11,795 bases of DNA from Proteiniphilum sp. UBA4977. Lineage in GTDB: Bacteria > Bacteroidota > Bacteroidia > Bacteroidales > Dysgonomonadaceae. Within the stretch, counting starts at the first letter, position 1; each line of letters begins with the position of its first letter. This document shows, piece by piece, positions 1 through 7,533 of the stretch. The stretch lies in assembly GCA_002398565.1 (NCBI GenBank), contig DGZP01000080.1, positions 10,694-22,488 on the forward strand, written 5' to 3'. The notes under the pieces were generated by a model. The model did not search any database, was not told the DNA's origin, and saw only the letters and a list, made by a program, of their open reading frames with translations. A program made the translations under genes and the position numbers.

Positions 1-641
1 ACCACCAGATCACAGAGTTCGGCAAAATCTTTTCCATCGTAATGATCGGGGCTATTTCTTGTGATAAGATGATAACGTCCGTCTATTAAAGCCTCGAATA
101 TCCATTCTTCCCCGTCTAAAATTATATTTTCGTCGTGTGTTCCGATATTCCAAAAGTCGATTGAATTCATTTTTTCAATCACGGCGTTCCATTTTTCGAG
201 ATTCATTTTTTTACTTCCCTGTTCTATTCTTTTACCCGCTTGATAGCCTCCTAAACCATCTGTTTTACTATATGTGGCAGTGACCTCTGATTTGTTTTGC
301 TCCAATCGGTATGAATAGGGATTACCCCAGGTTCCCAAATGTGTAAATCTGACCACATTAACCGGTGTGTTGGTTTTGTTGTAAAGAACAGGTTCTCCCA
401 AGCTATATAAATGCTTGGAATACCAATTGTTTACAAATTCACTTAAAGAATCATTGGGCTTAATAGGAGGCATGCCTATCATTCTATTTCCCAAGCTGTC
501 TGTATGATGCTTCACGGTTTTTTCGTCATAAACCGGAAAATACGATTTTTCTCTCTCGGACGCGCCCGTCCACACAGGCGATGTGCTTTTGCAACCCGCG
601 AAGATGGCTATAAAAAGTATCAGTTGAAATGTTTTTCTCAT
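1..641 (-). CDS. Predicted lipoprotein of unknown function, 3' end cut off by the window edge
   Basis: An open frame starts with ATG at 641 and runs without a stop to the left edge, giving 213 complete codons, so the C-terminus is missing. The N-terminus (MRKTFQLILFIAIFAGC) is a lipoprotein signal peptide with lipobox F-A-G-C and acylated Cys17, so the product should be membrane-anchored and periplasmic or surface-exposed. The rest is soluble and rich in charged and aromatic residues. Near the C-terminal side are the segments IDFWNIG, LDGEEWIFEALIDGRYH and LITRNSPDH, a pattern that resembles uncharacterised small Bacteroidota proteins, but I cannot name a family. It starts 36 bp after the stop of the next lipoprotein gene (678-1097) on the same strand, so the two may be cotranscribed. 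The reading frame is certain; the function is unknown. Confidence 0.8.
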   Translation of the reverse strand, partial: MRKTFQLILFIAIFAGCKSTSPVWTGASEREKSYFPVYDEKTVKHHTDSLGNRMIGMPPIKPNDSLSEFVNNWYSKHLYSLGEPVLYNKTNTPVNVVRFTHLGTWGNPYSYRLEQNKSEVTATYSKTDGLGGYQAGKRIEQGSKKMNLEKWNAVIEKMNSIDFWNIGTHDENIILDGEEWIFEALIDGRYHLITRNSPDHYDGKDFAELCDLV

Positions 642-677
642 TTTTAGAGTATGATGATAATGGAGTAGCCTGTTTTA

Positions 678-1097
678 TTAACTCATATTTCGCTGATGTA
701 GATGCAAATTTACGTAATTTTCTTTAGTAGTGTCACTTAGCATAACGACTATCTTCTGCTTTTTATTATCTATATGATGCGAATAATAATTTAGATTGGG
801 ATACTTGTAAAAATCCAAACCTAAGGAGTCCAACTTATCAGAAATACCTTTTTGAAGATTGTTGTTTAATGTTTCAATCAAGAAATTTGCTCCCTTGCCT
901 CTGTTTTCCAAATCTTTTCGTACCTGGATATTATTTTTTGAAGTAATTATAAACAAAGTCCTATCCTTAATATAGGAACCTCCGTTATATTCCGGATAGC
1001 CTTTTGTGTCGGCCGTCTCTTTTTCGTTATTTTTTGTTTCTGTACAAGAACAAAGAAATATTATGAAAAAAAGGGGAATAAATACGATGTGCTTCAT
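678..1097 (-). CDS. Small predicted lipoprotein, unknown function
   Basis: The product has 139 residues from the ATG at 1097. A start 21 bp upstream (1118) is also open, but the downstream ATG gives a compact signal peptide (MKHIVFIPLFFIIFLCSC) with lipobox L-C-S-C and Cys18, so I prefer it. After a polar, Lys/Glu/Asn-rich linker the protein has a short beta-like stretch (TLFIITS), a helical middle (NFLIETLNNNLQKGISDKL) and a second beta-like stretch (KIVVMLSD). No catalytic motif or known family was recognised. It lies between two other lipoprotein genes on the same strand with gaps of 36 bp on each side, which is compatible with one transcript. The expected location is the cell envelope. 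Confidence 0.72.
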   Translation of the reverse strand: MKHIVFIPLFFIIFLCSCTETKNNEKETADTKGYPEYNGGSYIKDRTLFIITSKNNIQVRKDLENRGKGANFLIETLNNNLQKGISDKLDSLGLDFYKYPNLNYYSHHIDNKKQKIVVMLSDTTKENYVNLHLHQRNMS

Positions 1098-1133
1098 TTC
1101 CGTATAATTGTAATTCAAACTCTTATGAAATAT

Positions 1134-1520
1134 TTATTGAACCTGATTTTTAAATTCTTTAAATATTTTTTCCAGGTCCGCCACATCGCCATTATCAATA
1201 CTTTTGTTTAATTCCTGAATGTTTTTTTCAAGCAAATCATAATAATATAATGGTATCCGACGTGCCTCAAAATCTTCTTCAGTGGCATTATTGCAAAAAT
1301 GCCCTTCTTTTAGAACAATATTTTCTCTTAAAACTTTTTTTATTTCATTTACCATGTGTTCTTGCTCTTTACTTAATAATGTATCGGGAAGCAAGAATAT
1401 TTCGTTTTGATAAATACTGTCGTTCTTAGCCGATTTTTCATTTGTAGCGCTTTTTCCCAAGCAAGCCGTCAAACAAGTAAGTACAATTATATTCCAAAAA
1501 ATAAACTTCTTTTTTTCCAT
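1134..1520 (-). CDS. Small predicted lipoprotein, unknown function
   Basis: The product has 128 residues from the ATG at 1520. The frame is open to an earlier ATG at 1550, but the later start places the Lys-rich n-region and hydrophobic core directly in front of lipobox L-T-A-C (Cys20), as usual for a type II signal peptide. The mature part is highly charged and predicted largely helical, with a single Cys in GHFCNNATEEDF and a C-terminal amphipathic segment (DVADLEKIFKEFKNQ). No family was recognised. The stop lies 36 bp before the next lipoprotein start (1097). The 131-bp gap on its upstream side (1521-1651) could hold its own promoter, but I found no clear TAnnTTTG box there. Confidence 0.7.
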   Translation of the reverse strand: MEKKKFIFWNIIVLTCLTACLGKSATNEKSAKNDSIYQNEIFLLPDTLLSKEQEHMVNEIKKVLRENIVLKEGHFCNNATEEDFEARRIPLYYYDLLEKNIQELNKSIDNGDVADLEKIFKEFKNQVQ

Positions 1521-1651
1521 TTTTGTGTAAATCTTTAATTGTTTTTCCATATTATTTTGCTGTATGTTTTTGAGTTAAAGAGCCGTGCTCCTACTTCCGC
1601 ATTCTATGGATAACCGCAACTATTTCTTAATATTCTTATTATTCAATATCA

Positions 1652-2173
1652 TCAATCCAATATTACATTTTCTACTTCAATTATAAAAGGTTCCCCTTCC
1701 TGATGAATAGGAGGGAATGAAAAAGGCAGATTCAGTTGTTTTTTCTCCGATGAATCGGAACTTTTAAAAAAAGCTCTCAGCTCATATTCCATATCCTTGC
1801 TGTAATTGTATTGTCGCGACCTTAAGTTAATCATGTACACCCTTTCCACCTTCGGTTCTATAATGAGTAATCCTGTGGTATCCTTTAATCTCGAACTGAA
1901 CAGAGTTTGTGTTAATGTATCCTTTCTGTAATTGATTTTGAATTCATTAAAGATATATACGGGCTTCACACTTTGGTTATATATACACAACCAGAGTGAA
2001 TCGGGAGAATTTGTTTTTACTATCGAAGCCGATATTAAATTATCGTCCTCTTTTTCCATTGGAGGATTACTGTAATCCTTGTCGATGTTATTTTTCTTTT
2101 CCTCTGAATTCGTGCAGCCAATAAAGACAATAGAGATCAATATACATTTCAAAATACAATTCGCGTAATTCAT
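1652..2173 (-). CDS. Predicted lipoprotein with a beta-rich domain, unknown function
   Basis: The product has 173 residues. The N-terminus (MNYANCILKCILISIVFIGC) carries lipobox F-I-G-C with Cys20 and is followed by an acidic/Lys-rich linker. Residues from about 48 onward alternate hydrophobic and polar residues (SLWLCIYNQSVKPVYIF, later GLLIIEPKVERVYMINL), which suggests a beta-sandwich-like fold; that is a reading of the pattern, not a match to a named family. It is the promoter-proximal gene of the four minus-strand lipoproteins and faces the secreted-protein gene at 2493 across a 319-bp divergent intergenic region. Its function is unknown. Confidence 0.75.
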   Translation of the reverse strand: MNYANCILKCILISIVFIGCTNSEEKKNNIDKDYSNPPMEKEDDNLISASIVKTNSPDSLWLCIYNQSVKPVYIFNEFKINYRKDTLTQTLFSSRLKDTTGLLIIEPKVERVYMINLRSRQYNYSKDMEYELRAFFKSSDSSEKKQLNLPFSFPPIHQEGEPFIIEVENVILD

Positions 2174-2492
2174 ATGTTTTCAGTTCATATTAAACGTTTG
2201 CATCTATAAAATCTTTAACGTTCAGTTTCATCACGTAAAGGTAAACCTTTTATTTACAATTTTATTGCCGAACGGGTACGCGGCGGACACAATTCAGTAA
2301 ACTGTAATGTTTTGTAAGTTTTTTGTTGTCAATAACTTTACTTAACCATTGTATATTTGTGACAATATCCGAAAGTATAATCCATTGTCATGACAATGTC
2401 CTGATTGGTGATAGTGAAGAACGATTTGTGTTTTGAATAGCCGTAATCACAGCGTGAAATGAGTAGTAGTAACCTTTTAAAAATTTCAGTTT
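2174..2492. promoter_or_regulatory. Divergent intergenic region with a candidate promoter for the 2493 gene
   Basis: This 319-bp AT-rich stretch separates two divergent lipoprotein genes, and I see no gene in it. On the plus strand TATATTTG at 2352-2359 matches the Bacteroides -7 consensus TAnnTTTG. The nearest upstream TTG (2326-2328) is 23 bp away, longer than the usual 19-21 bp, so the -33 element is weak. If used, this promoter gives a leader of about 125 nt containing the palindrome at 2383-2398. No clear minus-strand -7 box was found for the 2173 gene. Confidence 0.4.
2383..2398. repeat. Perfect 16-bp palindrome, candidate operator
   Basis: CATTGTCATGACAATG is its own reverse complement. 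It lies about 24 bp downstream of the candidate -7 box at 2352-2359 and about 95 bp before the start of the surface lipoprotein gene. A shorter related element, TTGTGACAA (2357-2365), overlaps the -7 box, so two TTGT...ACAA elements lie with centres about 30 bp apart. This layout suits a dimeric repressor, but no regulator is identified. Confidence 0.5.
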
Positions 2493-3503
2493 ATGAAGAA
2501 GATTGTTCTGTTTTTCGCAGTCATTGGCATTTCGGCAATTGCCATCAATTACTCTTCTTGTACCAGGGATTTAAACCCTGTTGAAGAAGAAGTTGCCAAT
2601 GACCTGAACCTTGCTGATGAAGAAAGTGCCGTTGGCTTTACTTTGAGCACCCGTGCCATAGAGGTTCCCCCATGTCTGGATCTTTCCTGTTTAGATACCT
2701 GTCGTGATGTGCTGGGGGTTCGTCTCATGGCGGGACAATTTTATGAAGCCGGAAACGTTTACGTGGTCAACACCCCCGAGAAATTGTACGTGGGTTATAT
2801 AACTTCCGGAGATTGGAAGATGAGAGCAGTCCATCTTTATGTGGGTACCTGCGACAATTTGCCGGTTAACGGTGCAGGGAATCTTGTTCCCGGAGATTTC
2901 CCCCACAAGGTTGAATTTACCTCGCTGCAAAACTTTTATTATGTTGAAATTCCACTCGATTTACTGCCCGAAGGATGTGTGTGCATTGCCGCTCATGCCG
3001 ATGTGGTAAAAGTGGTGGGCGGCGAAATTGTGCAAAGTGAAACCGCCTTTGGTGAAGGTACACCAGTAGGCAATAACTGGTTTATGAAATTTGATTATTG
3101 CATAGCCATTTGTGAGCAGGCATGTTACTACGATGAAACAGCCTGGGCTGCAGGAACCCGGTACGTGACAAAAGGCAATTGGGCAACCTATACGCCTTAT
3201 GTTGCCAATACCACAGTGAATATTTATGCCGGCCGGAACTACCTGGTGGGAACTGCCACTTTTTCTGAAGTGGTGGATGGCAAAGTAACCATCACACTCG
3301 CCGCGCTCAATGGGGCACGGTTGCAGGATATTGCCGAGCCGGTAAAAATTCAGGGGTACGTATCACCGCCTCCCGCCAACAACCCGTCTCCCGGTCTGTT
3401 TACTACCTATAAAGGAAACGCCACAACCATCACTGTGGATGCATACGCATATTACGGAATCCATTTAGACGTACAGCGTGTGGTGGATTGTCCGGAGCTT
3501 TAG
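2493..3503 (+). CDS. Secreted surface lipoprotein with two domains common in Bacteroidota exported proteins
   Basis: The product has 336 residues. The N-terminus (MKKIVLFFAVIGISAIAINY then SSC) is a signal peptide ending in a lipoprotein-like S-S-C with Cys23; the Tyr at -3 makes the lipobox atypical, so anchoring is likely but not certain. An acidic linker (NPVEEEVANDLNLADEE) follows, as in surface-exported Bacteroidota lipoproteins. Domain 1 (about 70-206) has HLYVGTCDNLP, then a GN-x2-PGDFPHK motif, then CIAAHADVV. Domain 2 (about 207-336) opens with ETAWAAGTRY and GNWATYTPY and ends with YYGIHLDVQ. I know such segments from uncharacterised Bacteroidota secreted proteins. A Cys-rich stretch (PPCLDLSCLDTC) precedes domain 1. 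There is no catalytic signature; a structural or adhesive role is a guess. The gene looks monocistronic: its own leader upstream and a terminator directly downstream. Confidence 0.85.
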   Translation: MKKIVLFFAVIGISAIAINYSSCTRDLNPVEEEVANDLNLADEESAVGFTLSTRAIEVPPCLDLSCLDTCRDVLGVRLMAGQFYEAGNVYVVNTPEKLYVGYITSGDWKMRAVHLYVGTCDNLPVNGAGNLVPGDFPHKVEFTSLQNFYYVEIPLDLLPEGCVCIAAHADVVKVVGGEIVQSETAFGEGTPVGNNWFMKFDYCIAICEQACYYDETAWAAGTRYVTKGNWATYTPYVANTTVNIYAGRNYLVGTATFSEVVDGKVTITLAALNGARLQDIAEPVKIQGYVSPPPANNPSPGLFTTYKGNATTITVDAYAYYGIHLDVQRVVDCPEL

Positions 3504-3516
3504 CTTAAATGGCAAT

Positions 3517-3539
3517 AAGGCGGTACGGCTCCGCCTTTT
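3517..3539 (+). terminator. Intrinsic terminator after the 2493 gene
   Basis: AAGGCGG (3517-3523) pairs with CCGCCTT (3531-3537) across a 7-nt loop, and the T run extends to 3539. It begins 13 bp after the TAG stop at 3501-3503, the expected place for a Rho-independent terminator. The T tract is short (four T), so strength is uncertain. Confidence 0.65.
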
Positions 3540-3652
3540 CCAGTGTCCGCCCCGCCTCACGTGATGCCCGCCGGTTCAAGATGTACCGGCAGCATCTCTC
3601 CCGGAAATATACGACGGATATCAGCGAAGTACTGGGAGTGAATTTTTTTTGA

Positions 3653-4034
3653 TGCAGGAATATGTTCAATTCCTTCATTCGTCGGGATTTTGCAATCATC
3701 CATACTTAGCCACGTACTTGTCAAAATTGTCTTCAATCAGTTTTAATGAACAATACTCTCTTTCAATTGCTTGTTCTTCTGTCAGTTGCAATCTAACTTG
3801 TAAATAAATTCCTCGCTCGCCTTTTATCGCCACAAAATCGATTTCGGTATCTTTTATTGTTCCCGCATAAACCTGATAGCCGACACGTCGTAAACTCGAA
3901 TAAACCGCATTTTCCAGCAAATAACCCATACCGTAACTGTATCCCGCGTAAAGAACGCCGTAATTGCCACCTTGCCGGTAGTAGAGGTTGTCTCTTTGGG
4001 AAAGGGCATAATTGATCAAATGTTGTCCTGACGG
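3653..4034 (-). pseudogene. Frameshifted C-terminal relic of an AAA ATPase with DUF4143-type domain
   Basis: On the minus strand, an in-frame TAA at 4035-4037 precedes an open frame that ends with TGA at 3696-3698; its only start-like codon is a TTG at 4019. The frame carries the C-terminal part of the DUF4143 family found in Bacteroidota ATP-binding proteins: GYLLENAVYSSLRRVGYQVY, then EIDFVAIKGERGIYLQV, then EREYCSLKLIEDNFDKYV. The LLEN, EIDF and YLQV segments are the PD-(D/E)XK-like core. The family normally continues past KYV with a Met-Asp-containing tail, and that tail is present one base out of frame from 3703: MDDCKIPTNEGIEHIPA. So one extra base (or two lost) near 3704 disrupts the gene. 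The Walker A half is absent. This is almost certainly a dead fragment; the boundaries are approximate. Confidence 0.72.
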
Positions 4035-4143
4035 TTATTGCATAAAGTGAACCCGGGAAAAATCATGAGTTAGGAAGTGCTCGCGGAGATATTCCCCAAC
4101 CAAAAGGAAGATAACCCATGTGAACAAGAGTGTCTTTTATTTT

Positions 4144-4228
4144 GTTGTAGAATTGATGTTCGGTTGTAGAAAAAAAATACGGAAAAAATTTAATAGTACA
4201 ATCCGGTTGTCTGTTACACGAATTGTAG
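4144..4228 (+). repeat. Iterated GTTGTAG-type sites upstream of the capsule promoter
   Basis: GTTGTAGAA occurs at 4144-4152 and again at 4163-4171, 19 bp apart. A related ATTGTAGTA lies at 4222-4230, partly inside the candidate promoter. Same-orientation sites at about two helical turns are typical of activator or repressor binding, but such short words also occur by chance in AT-rich DNA. Confidence 0.3.
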
Positions 4229-4236
4229 TACTTTTG
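4207..4236 (+). promoter_or_regulatory. Candidate capsule promoter for wza-wzc
   Basis: TTG at 4207-4209 and TACTTTTG at 4229-4236 match the Bacteroidota -33 and -7 elements with a 19-bp spacer. The predicted transcription start near 4243 leaves a leader of about 23 nt before the ATG at 4266. The -7 box is enclosed by an inverted repeat, AATTGT (4221-4226) and ACAATT (4239-4244), which could be an operator. The preceding 160 bp hold no gene. Confidence 0.55.
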
Positions 4237-4265
4237 CAACAATTATTTTAACGAATACGTAATTT

Positions 4266-5063
4266 ATGAAAAAATGGCTTTATATTTTCACTGTTGCCCT
4301 TGTTGTATTATTCAGCCTTGCAGCATGTAATTCGGCAAAGAATGTAGCCTATATACAGGGAGCCGGTGAAGGAGATATGTTTGGTCATTTGCAGGAGACC
4401 CCGCTATATGATGCGCACATCATGCCCAAGGACCTGCTCACCATTACCGTCAGTGCCACTGACCCCGAGGCGGTGAAGCCCTTCAACCTTACCGTCCCCA
4501 GCCTCACCACCGGAATCACCACCTACTCCCAGCCCGCGCTGCAGACCTATCTGGTAGACAACAACGGACAAATTAACTTCCCCGTCATGGGCATGATCAC
4601 CCTGGGCGGGCTCACCAAGAGGCAGGCCGAGGAAAAGATCACCGGGCTGCTGAACAAATACCTGAAGGAGCAACCGGTGGTCACCGTACGTTTCGTCAAC
4701 TACAAGATATCGGTGCTTGGCGAAGTGGCCCGCCCCAATACCTTTACCATTGTCAACGAGAAGGTGAATCTCTTCGAGGCGCTGGCCATGGCGGGCGACA
4801 TGACCATCTGGGGCCGCCGCGACAATGTGAAGATCATCCGTGAAGATGCCAACGGGAATCAAAGTGTGGTTGTAGTCAACCTCAACGACCCCGGCATCAT
4901 CTACTCACCCTATTACTTTTTACAACAGAACGATGTGCTTTACGTGGAACCCAACAAGACCAAGGCGAGGAACTCCGATATCGGCAGTGCCACCGGCATA
5001 TGGCTTTCGGCCACCTCCATCCTGATCTCCGTGGCCACGCTGCTCATCAACGTCCTCAAATAA
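4266..5063 (+). CDS. wza: Polysaccharide export outer-membrane lipoprotein, Wza-like
   Basis: The product has 265 residues and forms the outer-membrane channel component for capsule or exopolysaccharide export, working with the Wzc-like protein encoded next. The signal peptide ends at lipobox L-A-A-C (Cys21). The Poly_export domain starts near residue 48 (YDAHIMPKDLLTITVSATDP) and is followed by an SLBB-type domain from about 146 (YKISVLGEVARPNTFTI, then LFEALAMAGD). A final hydrophobic helix (about 244-262, IWLSATSILISVATLLI) spans the outer membrane, as in other Bacteroidota Wza proteins. It is shorter than E. coli Wza (379 aa), as is usual in this phylum. It is first in the capsule operon, 34 bp before the kinase gene, and its promoter is probably at 4207-4236. 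Identification of the family is secure; the symbol is by function. Confidence 0.92.
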   Translation: MKKWLYIFTVALVVLFSLAACNSAKNVAYIQGAGEGDMFGHLQETPLYDAHIMPKDLLTITVSATDPEAVKPFNLTVPSLTTGITTYSQPALQTYLVDNNGQINFPVMGMITLGGLTKRQAEEKITGLLNKYLKEQPVVTVRFVNYKISVLGEVARPNTFTIVNEKVNLFEALAMAGDMTIWGRRDNVKIIREDANGNQSVVVVNLNDPGIIYSPYYFLQQNDVLYVEPNKTKARNSDIGSATGIWLSATSILISVATLLINVLK

Positions 5064-5097
5064 TCACACATCATTCCCATCCTTCAAATTATAAAGA

Positions 5098-7506
5098 ATG
5101 ACCGAATCAAGAAATGTTACGCCGGGAGAAGCATTCAGGAGCGAAAACAATGAAGACACCGTCTCCATCATGGAGATCGTGTTCCGTTTTGTCCGTTACT
5201 GGAAGTGGTTCGTGCTGGGTACCGCGGTAGCGCTTTTTATTGCATTTGTTTATCTGCGCTACACCACGCCGGTGTATAACGTCACCTCAAGCATCGTACT
5301 TAAAGAAGTAAAGAACCAGCGTCTGGAACCCACCATCGGTGGTATGGACGGTTTGCAGCTCGGCGCCCTGGGGGCGGTAAGCAACCTGGAAAATGAGATT
5401 TACATTCTGCAGAGCCGCTCCATCATCCGCAACGTCATCAATCGTCTCAACCTGCACACCTCCTACATTGTGAGCGGACGCATCAAAAGCACCGATCTCT
5501 ACAAGGAGAGCCCGGTGGTGGTGAGCATGGACCAGAGCCGGCTCGATGCCATGCAATCAAACATTATCTTTGAGATGACCACCGATGCCGGACAGGGCAC
5601 GGTCACCGTCTCGGGCCTCTTCGGAAGCCACCAGCTCGATACCGTCTTCACCCGACTGCCCGCACAGCTCCACACCCCGCTGGGAAGCCTCAGCTTCACC
5701 TCTCGTCCCGGCATTGTGCCACGCAGCGCCGAGATGATGGTTGTCATCCAGCACCCCAATGCCGTCATCGGCCAGTACAGGGGAAACCTTTCGGTGCAGC
5801 AGGCCTCCAAGCAGTCCTCCGTGCTCAGTCTCTCCATCAACACCCCCTATCCGGAGAAGGGAAGGGATTTCCTGAATATGCTGGTGGAGGTCTACAACAA
5901 CGAGACCATCGAAGACAACAAGATGGAAGCGTTCAACACCCAGTCGTTCATCAACGAACGTATTGCCATCATTGACCGGGAACTGTCGGAAGCCGAGAAG
6001 GATGTGGAGACCTACAAGCAGAGCGCCGGATTGAGCGACCTGCAGGTCGACCTGCAGCGCAACATGCAGATGGGTAGCCAGTATGAGCAGCAGCTCGTGC
6101 AGGTGGAGACCCAGCTCAGCGTGGTGAATTCGCTGAGCGATTATGTGAATGATTCCAAAAATCAGAATAAAACCATTCCTTCCAACATCGGGCTCGAAGA
6201 CCCCAACCTGGCAGCCACCACCAGCGAGTATAACCGGCTTGTGCTCGAGCGGGAGCGCCTCTCCCAGAGCATGACCGACGACAACCCCGCCATGATCCGT
6301 CTTGATGAACAGATATCCGGCCTGCGTCAGAATATCAATTCCTCCATACGCAGCGTGCAGCAGGGGCTCAGCATCCAGCGCCGCGATGCCCGTAACCAGG
6401 CAAACATATACGGTGGCCGCATCGGCGTGATGCCCACACAGGAGCGCGAGTTCATGGAGCTCTCCCGCGAGCAGCAGATCAAGGCAAGCCTCTTTCTCAT
6501 GTTGCTTCAGAAACGTGAGGAGAATGCACTGGAGCTGGCTGCTACGGCCAACAGTGCCAAGGTGCTCGATGAAGCCATCCTGGCCGGCAAGGTATCGCCC
6601 CGCACCATGATCGTGCTGCTGGCAGCCCTTATGCTCGGCATACTCATTCCCGCCGGCATCATCTACCTGATGGACATCCTGCAGTACAGGATCCGTACTC
6701 GTGCCGATGTAGACCGTGTGGCCCGTGTGCCCGTGCTGGGAGAGATACCCGTGCACGAAGATGATGAGAATGTGGCGGTGCAGGAGAATGAAACCCGTCC
6801 CATCGACGAAGCCTTCCGTATGGCGCGTACCAACCTGCTGCTCACACTGGGCGCGGAGAACAAGGTGGTGGTCTTCACCTCCACCGAGTCGGGGGAAGGA
6901 AAAACTTTTGTCGCCATCAACATGGCCATCAGCACGGTGCTGCTCAACAAGCGGGTGCTGCTTATCGGGCTCGACCTGCGCATACCGCGTCTTAAGGAAT
7001 ATATGGGTCTGGAAACCAGCAGCGGCATCACTGCCTACCTGTCGGGTTTCGAGAAGGATATCGATAGCCTCATTGTGCCTTCGGGTATTCATCCCAACCT
7101 TTACATACTGCCCGCCGGGCCCATACCGCCCAATCCTGCAGAGCTGCTGTCGCGTCCCTCCCTCGAGGCGGCCATCGACAAGCTGAAGGAGGAGTTCGAT
7201 TTTATCTTTATCGACTCGGCCCCCTCCGCCCAGGTGACCGACACAATGATCCTGAGCCGCGTGACCGATGCCACGGTGTATGTATGCCGGATGGACTACT
7301 CCAGCAAGGGCAACCTCCGCTTTGCCAACAGCCTGATGGATGAGCACAAGCTGAAGAATATGCTCCTCGTGATAAACGGGGTCACCGAGTTCCACCGCGG
7401 CTATGGCTACGGCTATGGCTATGGTTACGGCCACGGTTACGGCTACAGCAGCAAAAGTGAGAAAAAGAAAGGCAAGTCGCGTTCCATGAAAAAGAAGAAA
7501 CGCTAA
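5098..7506 (+). CDS. wzc: Capsule chain-length determinant / tyrosine autokinase, Wzc-like
   Basis: The product has 802 residues and is an inner-membrane co-polymerase plus bacterial tyrosine (BY) kinase that pairs with Wza to control polymer length and export. Domains in order: Wzz-type N-terminus with TM1 (about 33-52); a long periplasmic coiled-coil region; the GNVR-like motif PTQEREFMELSREQQIK (446-462); TM2 (about 504-525); and the cytoplasmic kinase. The kinase has Walker A STESGEGKT (595-603), Walker A' LLIGLDLRIPR (621-631, with Gly where many proteobacterial kinases have Asp, as is common in Bacteroidota) and Walker B FIFIDSAP (702-709). The C-terminus carries seven Tyr alternating with Gly (769-783), the presumed autophosphorylation cluster, and ends in a Lys-rich tail. 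It is cotranscribed with wza. No cognate tyrosine phosphatase (Wzb type) is in the window. Confidence 0.93.
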   Translation: MTESRNVTPGEAFRSENNEDTVSIMEIVFRFVRYWKWFVLGTAVALFIAFVYLRYTTPVYNVTSSIVLKEVKNQRLEPTIGGMDGLQLGALGAVSNLENEIYILQSRSIIRNVINRLNLHTSYIVSGRIKSTDLYKESPVVVSMDQSRLDAMQSNIIFEMTTDAGQGTVTVSGLFGSHQLDTVFTRLPAQLHTPLGSLSFTSRPGIVPRSAEMMVVIQHPNAVIGQYRGNLSVQQASKQSSVLSLSINTPYPEKGRDFLNMLVEVYNNETIEDNKMEAFNTQSFINERIAIIDRELSEAEKDVETYKQSAGLSDLQVDLQRNMQMGSQYEQQLVQVETQLSVVNSLSDYVNDSKNQNKTIPSNIGLEDPNLAATTSEYNRLVLERERLSQSMTDDNPAMIRLDEQISGLRQNINSSIRSVQQGLSIQRRDARNQANIYGGRIGVMPTQEREFMELSREQQIKASLFLMLLQKREENALELAATANSAKVLDEAILAGKVSPRTMIVLLAALMLGILIPAGIIYLMDILQYRIRTRADVDRVARVPVLGEIPVHEDDENVAVQENETRPIDEAFRMARTNLLLTLGAENKVVVFTSTESGEGKTFVAINMAISTVLLNKRVLLIGLDLRIPRLKEYMGLETSSGITAYLSGFEKDIDSLIVPSGIHPNLYILPAGPIPPNPAELLSRPSLEAAIDKLKEEFDFIFIDSAPSAQVTDTMILSRVTDATVYVCRMDYSSKGNLRFANSLMDEHKLKNMLLVINGVTEFHRGYGYGYGYGYGHGYGYSSKSEKKKGKSRSMKKKKR

Positions 7507-7533
7507 TTTTTTTGAAATATCAAATAACTATCC

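Noticed and set aside
3570..3590. GCCGGT / ACCGGC hairpin with GGTTCAAG, resembling a tRNA T-arm
   Set aside because: No acceptor, D or anticodon arm can be assembled around it, so it is not a tRNA.
3505..3699. Minus-strand open frame of 64 codons after the surface lipoprotein
   Set aside because: It runs through the terminator of the 2493 gene and is in the wrong frame for the DUF4143 tail, which is readable in another frame from 3703.
4140..4265. Invertible (phase-variable) capsule promoter as in Bacteroides
   Set aside because: No long inverted repeats flank the promoter and no invertase gene is present; the only repeat is 6 bp around the -7 box.
5557..7434. Long minus-strand open frame of 625 codons opposite wzc
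   Set aside because: It is an antisense shadow created by the GC-rich codon pattern of wzc; its translation is His/Gly/Val/Leu-rich without domains.
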